DNA of 64,000 bases from Ardenticatenales bacterium (GTDB lineage: Bacteria > Chloroflexota > Anaerolineae > Epilineales > Epilineaceae), in contig JADYYS010000033.1 in assembly GCA_020853525.1 (NCBI GenBank), positions 1-64,000 on the forward strand. Direction: 5' to 3'. The translations under genes were made by a program, and so were the position numbers. Position 1 is the first letter of the stretch. Every line of letters starts with the position of its first letter. The notes under the pieces are model-generated. The model had not been told where the DNA came from, ran no database searches, and worked only from the letters and a program-made list of their open reading frames with translations. Positions 16,379 through 24,142 of this stretch are shown here, piece after piece.

Positions 16379-18469
16379 CTACCGAAGCAGGGCGGTCGGG
16401 GCCTCTTTGGCCAGTTCCGCTTGGACCGCCGCCAGCAAGCCGTCGGGGTCGTACTCACGGGAGACGTAGGCGATCTTGCCGTCCTTGCCGACGACGACGT
16501 CGACCGGGTAGGGGTTCAGCCCTTTGAAGTTCTTCACGAGCGCCTTGTACGTCGGCGTGTCGGGGCTCTCGAGCCCGATCGGATACGTGACCCCGCTCGA
16601 CGCGGTGAACGCCTGCACGCCGTCGGCCGCATCGCCGTTCGGATCGATCGCCGCCACCACCACGCCCTGATCCTTGAACTTCGTCCAGATCCGATCCTCG
16701 ATGTCTGGCAACTCCAGACTGCAGACCGGTCAGAAGGTGGCGAAGTACGCCAACACCTGCACATTCCCCGTTCCCTCGGCGGTCGACCACTCGGAGCCGT
16801 CGAGGAGCGTGACCTTGGTCTCGGGCAGCGTGCGCCCGATGCCGAGGCCCTCGCGGTTGACGGTCAGATAGGCGGTTCGCTTCGGTTGGTCGGGATCGTC
16901 CGACCAGATATGGAGGTTGCTCCACGCGGTGTCGGTGGCGGCGGCGGTGTAGCTGAGCTGCAGCGTCGTGCTCATGCCCGGCCCGACCTGGACCTGCTCG
17001 GGGCTGACGGTGAAGGCCTCGCCTTCCGTCCAGTTGCCGAACAGGTTCAGCGGCGCCGTGCCCTGGTTCGTCACCATGAGCGGCACGGTCCTCGTCTCGC
17101 CGGCCGCCACGAGGCCGAAGTCGATCGTGTTCGCGTCCTCCGGCAGGAGCAGGTTGGGCGCCGTGCGGTCCGCCAGCATCCGGTAGCTGTAGAGCACCCA
17201 CCAGTTGCCGATGAAGACGATGTCCTCATGGGCGGCGATGCCGAGGTTGCGCACCGTCACGGGCGGGCGCCCGGTGTCCAAATCGCCCGCGTTCGCGCCG
17301 TACGTCGACTGCTGGGTCTGGCGCGCCGCGCCGATGAACTTCGGCGCGGTCGGATCCGACACGTCGTAGGCCCGCGCATCGTTCCAGGCGGCCACGAAGG
17401 CGCGGCCGGCCGAGTAGTCGACGCGGATGGCCGTGCCGGGCATGGGGGCCTGACCGACGACCTTGGGCGCGGTGGGGACCGAGGCATCGACGAGAACGAG
17501 GCCTGCCGAGCCCGCCGCGACGTAGGCCATCGTTCCATCGACCGCCAAGCCGCGCGCCACGCCGCCCGTGTCGGCCTTGCCGAGGAGCCTCGGCACCGTC
17601 GGGTCGGTCACGTCCACCGTGACGAGCTCGCCGGCCAGGGTCGTGAGGTACGCCGTCGTGCCTACGACACGCAGGCCCCACGTGCTGCCGATGTCCTTCA
17701 GCTCGCCGACGCGCGAAACGACGTTCGTCGCCGGATCGCGCTCGTAGACGCCGAGCCCGTCCTTGGCCAGCGCGACGTAGATGATCCCGTCGGCGACGTC
17801 GATGCCTTCATAGCTGACGCCCGGCTCCTGGAGGACCGGGATCTGCTCGGGCACCATCTTCTTGTCGTCTTTGGGGTCCGTCTTGGAGATGTCCCAGCCG
17901 CTCAGGAACGCCGGGTTGCTGAGGTTGCCGCGGTGGGTCGTGTAGACGATGTCACCGTCCCAGGCCAGGTGGATGCAGCCGGGACTGCGCTCGTCGTCCG
18001 GCACCTTGTGCTTGATGTTCTGCGCCAGGTAGGTCATGTTGGCGGGGTCCTTGGCGTTCACGACCCCGAACGTGTAGCTGCACTGGAACAGCTTCTGGTC
18101 GCTCGCCCGATAGCGGACCTCGTCGACGTGAAGATGGGTCTTCTCGCCCTCAAGCCGCTGCAGGCGGGCCAGCGGCGGCAGATACTGCCCGGGCGTGAGC
18201 CGCACCTCGGCCCGTTCCTCCGGCGCCGCGTCCCCCTGCCCTTCGCCGCCCCTCGCCTCGCCGCCGGGCACACCGTCGCCGGTCGTACCCGCCGACGATG
18301 CCGGCGCCACCGCGTCGGGCGCCGTCGCCGCCGGCGCCAGATCGTTCGCGGCGCATCCCGCCAGCAGCATCACCGCCAGCACGCCGATCAGCGCCGCCCG
18401 CAGCCGTACCGCCCGGCCGGCGGCCGAACCTGGGTCCAACCGCCGAAGCGATTGCCGCATCCGTTTCAT
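16379..18469 (-). CDS. Predicted selenoprotein: LVIVD propeller lipoprotein with Ig-like and Sec-redoxin (UPVC) domains
   Basis: One reading frame of 696 codons interrupted only by TGA at 16730-16732 (codon 580). Order: signal peptide with lipobox LLAGC (Cys39); LVIVD-type beta-propeller (about 95-430; VTVDVTDPTVPRLLG, LVLVDASVPTAPKVVG, ARAYDVSDPTAPKFIG); Ig/ASH-like domain (about 440-545); TlpA/AhpC-type redoxin (about 550-696). The UGA falls at the first Cys of the family motif FATxCPxC: FATF-UGA-PVCSLELP, with Cys583 kept and a later cis-Pro segment NPYPVDVVVGKDG. A SECIS-like hairpin follows. UGA is an ordinary stop elsewhere here, so recoding must be local. GGAAGGA precedes ATG 18469. 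Likely an extracytoplasmic membrane-attached redox enzyme. Alternatives are a nonsense mutation or a sequencing error (TGC to TGA); the exact catalytic position argues against these. Confidence 0.8.
16703..16732 (-). promoter_or_regulatory. UGA codon and bacterial SECIS-like hairpin
   Basis: After UGA (16732-16730) come ten bases, then GUCUGG (16719-16714), loop AGUUG (16713-16709) and CCAGAC (16708-16703), a perfect six-pair stem. The loop begins 16 bases after UGA and has G as its second base. Both properties fall in the published bacterial SECIS pattern (loop 16-37 bases from UGA, a G in the first two loop positions). Confidence 0.65.
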
Positions 18470-18534
18470 GTCGGATCCTTCCTGGAAGTGGTGGGTCAAC
18501 GCTGCACCGCAACGTCGGGCCACATGGCCGCGTC

Positions 18535-18579
18535 GCATCGACAAGGCAAGTATCGACAAGGCAAGCATCGTCAAGGCAA
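18535..18579. repeat. Three 15-base direct repeats upstream of the selenoprotein gene
   Basis: GCATCGACAAGGCAA, GTATCGACAAGGCAA and GCATCGTCAAGGCAA follow one another exactly, 66 bases before the lipoprotein start codon (minus strand), in the 315-base gap 18470-18784 between it and the divergent OsmC-like gene. The rest of that gap holds a CATACT box (18743-18748) and nothing else I recognise. The repeats could be regulator sites or a simple tandem expansion. Confidence 0.8.
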
Positions 18580-18784
18580 ATCAGTGTGAACGACCCTGGC
18601 GCGACGTCAATCCGGTCGTTCCCGGCGGAGATGGCGCAGACACCCCAGCGCCGCGACGGCCGCACCCGACGTCCTTGACGGCCGCACCGCACGTACGCGC
18701 GTCGGCGCGGCGGTCGCCTTGTGTTCCGGCCCCGTTGTGCCCCATACTCCCAGCCATGCACGCGCGCCCGACGGGCTGGTCCCG

Positions 18785-19240
18785 ATGCAAGATGTGACCC
18801 ACGCCTGGACGGTGCGCGTGCGCGCCGACGGTCCCGACGATGCGACGGCACATGCCCGCCGCCACGTCCTCCGGCTAGGCGCCGCCGCCGGCTTCGACGC
18901 CGAGGCTCCCCTCCCGTCCGCCGTCGAGGCCCTGCTGGCCGCCCTCGGTGCCGACCTCCTTTCGACCTTCGCCGCGACCGCCCGCCGCGCCCGCCTGCCG
19001 CACGACGCCCTCGAGGCCGTCCTGCGCTGCACGCTCGACAACCCGCTCGTCCACCTCGGCGTCATCGGCGAGACGGGCAGCCCGCGGATCGCGGCCATCG
19101 ACGGCACGTTCTACGTCTCGTCCGACGCGGGCACGGACGATATCGAGCGCATCTGGACCCTGACCCGCGCCCGCTCCCCGCTGTACACCACGCTGGAGCG
19201 CAGCGTCGCGCTCGCCGTCCGCCTCTGCCCGACCCCGTGA
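18785..19240 (+). CDS. OsmC-superfamily protein
   Basis: A 151-residue protein. The second half (LVHLGVIGETGSPRIAAIDGTFYVSSDAG..RSPLYTTLERSVALAVRL) matches the OsmC fold pattern, including RSPLYTTL. The first half has EALLAALGADLLSTF, where classical Ohr/OsmC peroxidases have a peroxidatic Cys (..LxACLL..); here it is Asp, so peroxidase activity of the classical type is unlikely. ATG 18785 is preferred; in-frame TTG and GTG codons upstream would only add Pro/Ser-rich residues. It is divergent from the predicted selenoprotein and followed 47 bases later by an acyl-CoA dehydrogenase gene. Confidence 0.65.
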   Translation: MQDVTHAWTVRVRADGPDDATAHARRHVLRLGAAAGFDAEAPLPSAVEALLAALGADLLSTFAATARRARLPHDALEAVLRCTLDNPLVHLGVIGETGSPRIAAIDGTFYVSSDAGTDDIERIWTLTRARSPLYTTLERSVALAVRLCPTP

Positions 19241-19287
19241 CCCGCCCGCCGGTCGCGCGGCGGCCGGCATCGCACCAGGAGCACTCC

Positions 19288-20442
19288 GTGTACCGATTGG
19301 ATGCCGATCAGACCGCCATTCTCGACCGCGTGCGGGCCGTCGCCGACGCCGCCCTCGCCCCCAACGCCGATGACGTCGACCAGCGCGGCCGATTCCCCGC
19401 CGAGGCCGTCCGCGCCCTCGGCGAGGCCGGCCTGCTCGGCCTCACCGTACCCGCCGCGTTCGGCGGTCTCGGCCAGGGCCCCCGCGTCATGGCCGCCGTG
19501 CTCGACGAGCTGGCGCAGCGCTGCGCGTCGACGGCGATGGTCTACCTGATGCACGTCGCGGGCGTGGCGTACTACGCCGCGCGCCCCGACGTGGCCGGCG
19601 ACGCCCTGCGCGAGGCGGCGGCCGGACGTCACCTGAGCACCCTCGCCTGGAGCGAGAAGGGCTCGCGCAGCCACTTCTGGGTGCCGATCGGCCGGGCCGT
19701 GGCCACGAACGGCCACGTGACGCTGCGTGCCGACAAGTCGTGGGTGACGTCGGCCGGCATCGCCGATGGTTATGTCGTCTCTAGCCTCGCACCGCAGAGC
19801 ACCGGTCCGCTCGACAGCGCGCTGTACTACGTGAAGAAGGGCGATCCCGGCCTCGCCGTCAGCGGGCCGTGGGTGGCGATGGGCATGCGCGGCAACGCCA
19901 GCGCGCCGATGACGCTCGACGGCACGACGATCCCGGCCGATCGCCTCCTGTCCGAGCCCGGCAAGGGCATGGATGCGATGCTCGGCATCGGCCTGCCGGT
20001 CTTCGCGATCGGCAACGCCGCCGTCTCGCTCGGGATCGCCGAGGCGGCGGTGGCGGGCACGCAGGCGCATCTGACCGGCAAGGGCTTCGAGCACCTCGGC
20101 ACAACGCTGGCCGACCTGCCGAACCTCCGCGCCCGACTGGCCCGGATGCGCATCGAGACGGACCGCGGCCGCGCCCACCTCGGCGCCGTCCTCGACGCCG
20201 TCGAGAATCCGGGCCCGACCACGATGCTGATGGTCCTCGAGGCCAAGGCCGCCGCCAGCGACACCGCGCTGCACGTGACGGACCTCGCGATGAAGGCCTG
20301 CGGCGGCGCCGCCTTCAGCCGCCACCTCGGCATCGAGCGCAACTTCCGCGACGCCCGCGCCGGCAGCGTTATGGCCCCGACAACGGACGTCCTGCACGAT
20401 TTCATCGGCAAGGCGCTTTGTGGAATGGAGTTGTTCGCATGA
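19288..20442 (+). CDS. Acyl-CoA dehydrogenase family flavoprotein
   Basis: A 384-residue protein with the full three-part dehydrogenase layout: N-terminal helices (ALGEAGLLGLTVPAAFGGLG), a beta middle domain (STLAWSEKGSRSHFW..ADKSWVTSAGIADGYVVSS) and C-terminal helices (MKACGGAAFSRHLGIERNFRDARAGSVMAPTTDVLHDFIGKAL). The middle and end resemble the sulfur/monooxygenase-like branch (DszC/SfnB) as much as true acyl-CoA enzymes, and I see no clear catalytic Glu at the usual C-terminal place. GTG 19288 is chosen because AGGAG lies seven bases before it. It overlaps the next gene by four bases. Confidence 0.85.
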   Translation: MYRLDADQTAILDRVRAVADAALAPNADDVDQRGRFPAEAVRALGEAGLLGLTVPAAFGGLGQGPRVMAAVLDELAQRCASTAMVYLMHVAGVAYYAARPDVAGDALREAAAGRHLSTLAWSEKGSRSHFWVPIGRAVATNGHVTLRADKSWVTSAGIADGYVVSSLAPQSTGPLDSALYYVKKGDPGLAVSGPWVAMGMRGNASAPMTLDGTTIPADRLLSEPGKGMDAMLGIGLPVFAIGNAAVSLGIAEAAVAGTQAHLTGKGFEHLGTTLADLPNLRARLARMRIETDRGRAHLGAVLDAVENPGPTTMLMVLEAKAAASDTALHVTDLAMKACGGAAFSRHLGIERNFRDARAGSVMAPTTDVLHDFIGKALCGMELFA

Positions 20443-21311
20443 CCGCCCCCCGCCCCATCCTCGTCGGCGCCGTGGCCTATGACCCCAAGGTTGTCACGAT
20501 CTGGGAGATCATCAAGGCCTACTTCGAGGACCACGGCACCCCGATGGACTTCGTGTTCTACAGCAACTACGGCCTCCTCGTGACGGCGCTGCTGGACGGC
20601 GACCTCGACATTGCCTGGAACTCGCCGCTGGCCTGGGTCGACGCCGTGCGCCGTACGGGCGGCACATGCCGCGCGATCGCGATGCGCGACACGGACCGCG
20701 ACCGCGTGAGCCACATCGTCGTCCGCGCGGACGGCGACGTCCGGACGCTGGCCGACGTGCGCGGCCGAACGATCGCCGTCGGTGCCGCCGACTCGCCCCA
20801 GGCGACGCTCATCCCGCTCGGCCTGCTCGCCGACAACGGCCTCGTGCCCGACGAGGACGTCGCGGTCTTGCGCCACGACGTCCTCGTCGGCAAGCACGGC
20901 GACCACGTCGGCGGCGAGCGCGACGCCCTCGACGCGCTGCTGGCGGGCGACGCGGACGCGTGCGCGATGCTCGATCTCAACCACGCCGGCTGGACCGCCG
21001 ATGGGACGCTCGATCCGGCGACGACGCGGATCCTGGCGACGACGCCGCCGTTCGACCACTGCGTGTTCACGGTGCGCGCGGACTTCAACGCCGCAGCCGA
21101 GCGCGATTGGCTCGCGACGCTCTTCACGATGGACTACGCCAACCCCGATCACCGCGAGATGATGGACCTCGAGGGGCTGAAGGCATGGCTGCCGGGGCGG
21201 ACGAGCGGCTTCGGCCCGCTGACGGAGGCGGTCGGCCGGTTCGGGTTCTTCGAGGGGCGCCGCGTCGGCGCACCGGCGGAGCCGACTTCGCTGCGCGACG
21301 CGGCGCGGTAG
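20439..21311 (+). CDS. PhnD/SsuA-like substrate-binding fold protein without signal peptide
   Basis: A 290-residue protein with the type-2 periplasmic-binding fold: MTAPRPILVGAVAYDPKVVTIWEIIKAYFEDHGTPMDFVFYSNYGLLVTALLDGDLDIAWNSPLAWVDA, then SHIVVRADGDVRTLADVRGRTIAVGAADSPQATLIPL. This is the family of phosphonate, sulfonate and thiamine-precursor binding proteins. There is no signal sequence or lipobox, and no permease or ATPase nearby, so it should be cytoplasmic. Cytoplasmic members may act as ligand sensors or enzymes. Its start overlaps the acyl-CoA dehydrogenase stop (ATGA), suggesting a joint role. Confidence 0.75.
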   Translation: MTAPRPILVGAVAYDPKVVTIWEIIKAYFEDHGTPMDFVFYSNYGLLVTALLDGDLDIAWNSPLAWVDAVRRTGGTCRAIAMRDTDRDRVSHIVVRADGDVRTLADVRGRTIAVGAADSPQATLIPLGLLADNGLVPDEDVAVLRHDVLVGKHGDHVGGERDALDALLAGDADACAMLDLNHAGWTADGTLDPATTRILATTPPFDHCVFTVRADFNAAAERDWLATLFTMDYANPDHREMMDLEGLKAWLPGRTSGFGPLTEAVGRFGFFEGRRVGAPAEPTSLRDAAR

Positions 21312-21315
21312 CCGC

Positions 21316-22473
21316 GTGCCGCTCCCCCCGCTCCCCCCGCTCCCCGTCACGACCGTCGGCAGCCTCCCGCGCTCGCCCGAGCTGTTGCGCGCCCTGAAGG
21401 CCCGCCGCCGCGGCGACCTCGACCGCGCCGGCTTCGACGCCGTGGCGGACGCCGCGGTGCGCGACGCCGTGGCGCTCCAGACCGCCGCCGGCATCGACAT
21501 CGTCACGGACGGTGAGCAGCGGCGGGACAACTTCTACAGCTTCGTCGCCGAGAAGCTCGACGGCGTGCGGGCGATGACGCTCGCCGAGATGCTCGACCAC
21601 GTCGAGGACAAGGCCGGCTTCGAGCGCCTGCTGGCCACGCTGGACGTCCCGGCCTACGCGATCACGAACCCGACGTGCGTCGGCCCGCTGGCGCGGCGCG
21701 AGCCGCTGGCCGCGGACGAGCTGGCGTTCGTGCGCGGCCTCACCGATGCGCCGGTCAAGGTGCCGCTGCCCGGCCCGTACCTCTTGACCCGGGCGATGTG
21801 GGTGCCCGAGCTGACGGGCCGGGTCTACGCCGACAAGGAGGCGCTGGCCGAGGACGTCGTGGCGCTCCTGCGCGCCGAGGCCGAGGCGCTGGCCGCCGGC
21901 GGTGCGGCAGTCGTCCAGTTCGACGAGCCCGTCCTCAGCGAGCTCGTGTTCGGCCGCGGGCAGACACGCACGTTCATGTGCGCCGCCCTGGCTGCGCGCA
22001 GCGATCCCGAGGAGGAGCTCGCGTTCGCCGTCGACCTGATCAACCGCGTCGCCGCCGACCTGCCTGTCCGCACCGCGCTCCACGTCTGCCGCGGCAACTG
22101 GAGCCGCGACGAGCGCACGCTTCTCTCCGGCGGCTACGCCCCGCTCCAGCCGACATTCGACGCGCTCGCCGTCGACGAGCTCGTCCTCGAGTACGCCACG
22201 CCCCGTGCCGGCGCCGTCGTCGACCCAGGCGCCAAGGCGCTCGGTCTCGGCGTCGTCAACCCGCGCACGGACGAGATCGAGGCGGTGGACGACATCGTCG
22301 CCCGGATCCGAACGGCGCTCGACGTCGTGCCGCTCGACCGCCTGTCGATCAACCCGGACTGCGGCTTCGGCACGTTCGCATTGCGGCCGATGAACGACGG
22401 CGCGCGAGTCGACGGCAAGCTGCGGGCGATGGTGGCGGCGGCGCGGGTGGTCCGCGACGACCCGGTGGGGTGA
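21316..22473 (+). CDS. MetE-like (cobalamin-independent methionine synthase C-terminal family) protein
   Basis: A 385-residue protein with the UROD/MetE barrel: TTVGSLPRSPELLRAL, DIVTDGEQRRDNFYSF, VKVPLPGPYLLTRAMW, VVQFDEPVLSEL, the zinc-site pair HVCRGNW and the last ligand loop SINPDCGFGTFALRP. These are the Zn2+-thiolate ligands that activate a thiol for methyl transfer. It has only the C-terminal barrel, so it is half the length of full MetE and could use a different donor, as in epoxyalkane:CoM transferase or MetE-like core enzymes. GTG 21316 follows the preceding stop by four bases. It forms a likely operon with the two genes before it. Confidence 0.85.
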   Translation: MPLPPLPPLPVTTVGSLPRSPELLRALKARRRGDLDRAGFDAVADAAVRDAVALQTAAGIDIVTDGEQRRDNFYSFVAEKLDGVRAMTLAEMLDHVEDKAGFERLLATLDVPAYAITNPTCVGPLARREPLAADELAFVRGLTDAPVKVPLPGPYLLTRAMWVPELTGRVYADKEALAEDVVALLRAEAEALAAGGAAVVQFDEPVLSELVFGRGQTRTFMCAALAARSDPEEELAFAVDLINRVAADLPVRTALHVCRGNWSRDERTLLSGGYAPLQPTFDALAVDELVLEYATPRAGAVVDPGAKALGLGVVNPRTDEIEAVDDIVARIRTALDVVPLDRLSINPDCGFGTFALRPMNDGARVDGKLRAMVAAARVVRDDPVG

Positions 22474-22500
22474 TCGCACGGGCACGCGTGCGACCGGGTC
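22459..22500 (+). terminator. Interrupted stem-loop after the MetE-like gene
   Basis: TCGCACG (22474-22480) pairs with CGTGCGA (22487-22493), and GACCCGG (22459-22465) with CCGGGTC (22494-22500). It spans the stop codon and contains the 15-base element also found at 12110-12124. There is no T-run. Confidence 0.4.
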
Positions 22501-22583
22501 CACTGGACGGCCAACACCAATCGCGCTACTCTGCAGGCGTGCGATCAGCAGCACACATCCGCCCATCCCAAGAGGAGAAGTCT

Positions 22584-22757
22584 GTGAAGCTGTCCGCTCC
22601 GACCCAGATCGTGTACCTCATCGCTGCCGTCCTGGCCATCCTCGGCCTGCTGGCCGGCCCGCTCGGCGTCATCGCCGCGCTCGCCGCGTACGCCGGCTGG
22701 CTGTCGTTTGCCGGATGGGCGGTCCTGGCCATCGGCTGCTTCATGAAGGGCATGTAG
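22584..22757 (+). CDS. Small two-helix membrane protein (57 residues)
   Basis: A short hydrophobic protein, VKLSAPTQIVYLIAAVLAI then LGLLAGPLGVIAALAAYAGW and LSFAGWAVLAIGCFMKGM. It has two to three predicted membrane segments. The GTG start is supported by a strong AGAGGAG eight bases upstream, and a possible -10 box TACTCT lies near 22529. I do not recognise the family. Confidence 0.65.
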   Translation: MKLSAPTQIVYLIAAVLAILGLLAGPLGVIAALAAYAGWLSFAGWAVLAIGCFMKGM

Positions 22758-22848
22758 CCACAGCAGTCGAGGGTCTGCGCTCCGCCGGCATCGGCCGACG
22801 AACGACCGCACGAACACTGCGACTCACATCGAACACTGCGAATCTCAT

Positions 22849-22879
22849 GGAAGGGCCGGCCCGTTGGGTCGGCCCTTCC
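22849..22879 (+). terminator. Strong GC-rich hairpin
   Basis: GGAAGGGCCGGCCC (22849-22862), loop GTT, then GGGTCGGCCCTTCC (22866-22879): a 14-pair stem with one G-T. It lies 91 bases after the small membrane protein gene and before the -10 box TATACT (22896-22901) of the protease gene. Confidence 0.6.
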
Positions 22880-22895
22880 GCTGTTGGGCGGATGC

Positions 22896-22901
22896 TATAC
22901 T
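22896..22901 (+). promoter_or_regulatory. -10 box TATACT of the site-2 protease operon
   Basis: TATACT lies 37 bases before ATG 22939, just after a terminator-like hairpin. It would drive the protease, HD-domain and prephenate dehydrogenase genes. Confidence 0.4.
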
Positions 22902-22938
22902 GCCCGTCCCGTCCCCAACCCCCAAGGCACATGCGTCG

Positions 22939-23580
22939 ATGATCTTCGAGCTCTTCCGCAACCCGATCCAAGGGGTCGCGCTCATCACCGCGCTCGTCAT
23001 CGGGTTGACGTTCCACGAGTACGCGCACGCGTGGTGGGCCAACCATCTCGGTGACGACACGGCAGCGCGCCAGGGCCGGCTGACGCTCAACCCGATCAAG
23101 CACCTCGATCCGCTCGGCTCGCTGATGATGCTCCTCGTCGGCTTCGGCTGGGCCAAGCCCGTGCCGGTGAACGGCTGGCGGCTGACGCGTCAGGGAATGC
23201 TGCAAGTGGCCTTGGCCGGGCCGGTCTCCAACATGATCCTGGCGACGATCGCGGCGCTCGCTGCCCGCGCGCTGTCGGCCTCGGACGGCCGGTGGCCGAC
23301 ATTCGTCGCCTCGTTCCTCCTCTTCTTCGCCCTGTTGAACCTGTTCCTCGCCTTCTTCAACCTCATCCCCGTCGCACCGCTCGACGGGTGGAAGGTCCTC
23401 ATGGGGCTCGTGCCGGCGAGCCGCGCGCAGTGGCTGGCGCAGTACGAGCGCTACGGGCCCATCGTGCTCCTCATCGTCATCCTGATGGGCCGCAACGGAA
23501 CGTTCGATGTCTTCAGCTGGCTCGTGCAGGCCCCGGCGCAGTGGATCCTCCGCCTCTTGGCCGGCCCGGCGATCGCCTGA
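22939..23580 (+). CDS. Site-2 protease family (M50) membrane metalloprotease
   Basis: A 213-residue protein with about six membrane segments, zinc motif HEYAH (residues 26-30) and the third-ligand motif NLIPVAPLDGW (141-151). These are the conserved parts of the compact rhomboid-like M50 (S2P) group. Such enzymes cleave membrane-embedded substrates, often anti-sigma factors. The spacing to the next gene is 16 bases, so it probably heads an operon with the HD-domain and prephenate dehydrogenase genes. The substrate cannot be told from sequence. Confidence 0.9.
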   Translation: MIFELFRNPIQGVALITALVIGLTFHEYAHAWWANHLGDDTAARQGRLTLNPIKHLDPLGSLMMLLVGFGWAKPVPVNGWRLTRQGMLQVALAGPVSNMILATIAALAARALSASDGRWPTFVASFLLFFALLNLFLAFFNLIPVAPLDGWKVLMGLVPASRAQWLAQYERYGPIVLLIVILMGRNGTFDVFSWLVQAPAQWILRLLAGPAIA

Positions 23581-23596
23581 TCGCCGCCCCGACCCC

Positions 23597-24127
23597 ATGC
23601 CCGTCCTGACCGCCGCCCGCTACCGCAACCGCCAGTTCTGGCACGCGCTCGCCGCCCGCCGCCGCCCGATCGACCCCGCACCCGCCCGCGCCGTCCTCCC
23701 GCCCACCCTGTTCGCCCTGTTCGAGCGGATGTCGCCCGAGGACCGCCAGCACGGCCTCGACGTCCTCGGCCGACTGCGGGCGGCCGGCGTGACCGCACCA
23801 CCGCTGCTCCAGGCCGGGCTGCTCCACGATCTCGGCAAGGCCGAAGCGGGCGTCGGCCTGCCGCACCGCGTCGCGCGCGTCGTCCTTCGTCGGTCCGTGC
23901 CGCCCGTGTGGCGCTGGCTGTCCGGCTGCCCGACGGGCTGGCGCCGGCCGTATTGGGCCGTGGCGAACCATCCGGAGCGCGGGGCCGTTTGGGTGGAAAC
24001 CGAAGGCGCCGCGCCGGAAGTGGTGGCGCTGATCCGCCACCACGAGCGTGAGGCGCCTGAGGCCTGGCGCGGCACGCCGCTGACCGAGTGGCACGCGGCG
24101 CTGTGCGCGGCGGATGCGACGTGCTGA
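23597..24127 (+). CDS. HD-domain protein
   Basis: A 176-residue protein with HD motif LLHDLGK (H77, D78) and a later IRHHER segment, consistent with a metal-dependent phosphohydrolase of the HD superfamily. The N-terminal part (QFWHALAARRRPIDPAPARAVLPPTLFALFERMSPEDRQHGLDVL) is typical of small HD proteins found in Chloroflexota and Actinobacteria. The substrate is unknown. It sits between the site-2 protease and prephenate dehydrogenase genes. Confidence 0.75.
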   Translation: MPVLTAARYRNRQFWHALAARRRPIDPAPARAVLPPTLFALFERMSPEDRQHGLDVLGRLRAAGVTAPPLLQAGLLHDLGKAEAGVGLPHRVARVVLRRSVPPVWRWLSGCPTGWRRPYWAVANHPERGAVWVETEGAAPEVVALIRHHEREAPEAWRGTPLTEWHAALCAADATC

Positions 24128-24142
24128 GACGGAGGATGACCC

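Noticed and set aside
16379-16711. Separate short redoxin gene starting at an internal ATG (16711)
   Set aside because: It would lack the catalytic motif and the first strand of the fold; the frame continues upstream across the UGA.
16730-16732. Simple nonsense mutation splitting a pseudogene
   Set aside because: Cannot be excluded, but the codon sits exactly at a catalytic Cys, both sides remain in frame and intact, and a SECIS-like hairpin follows.
20439-21311. ABC transporter binding protein for phosphonate uptake
   Set aside because: No signal peptide and no permease or ATPase nearby; the fold is kept but the transport role is not supported.
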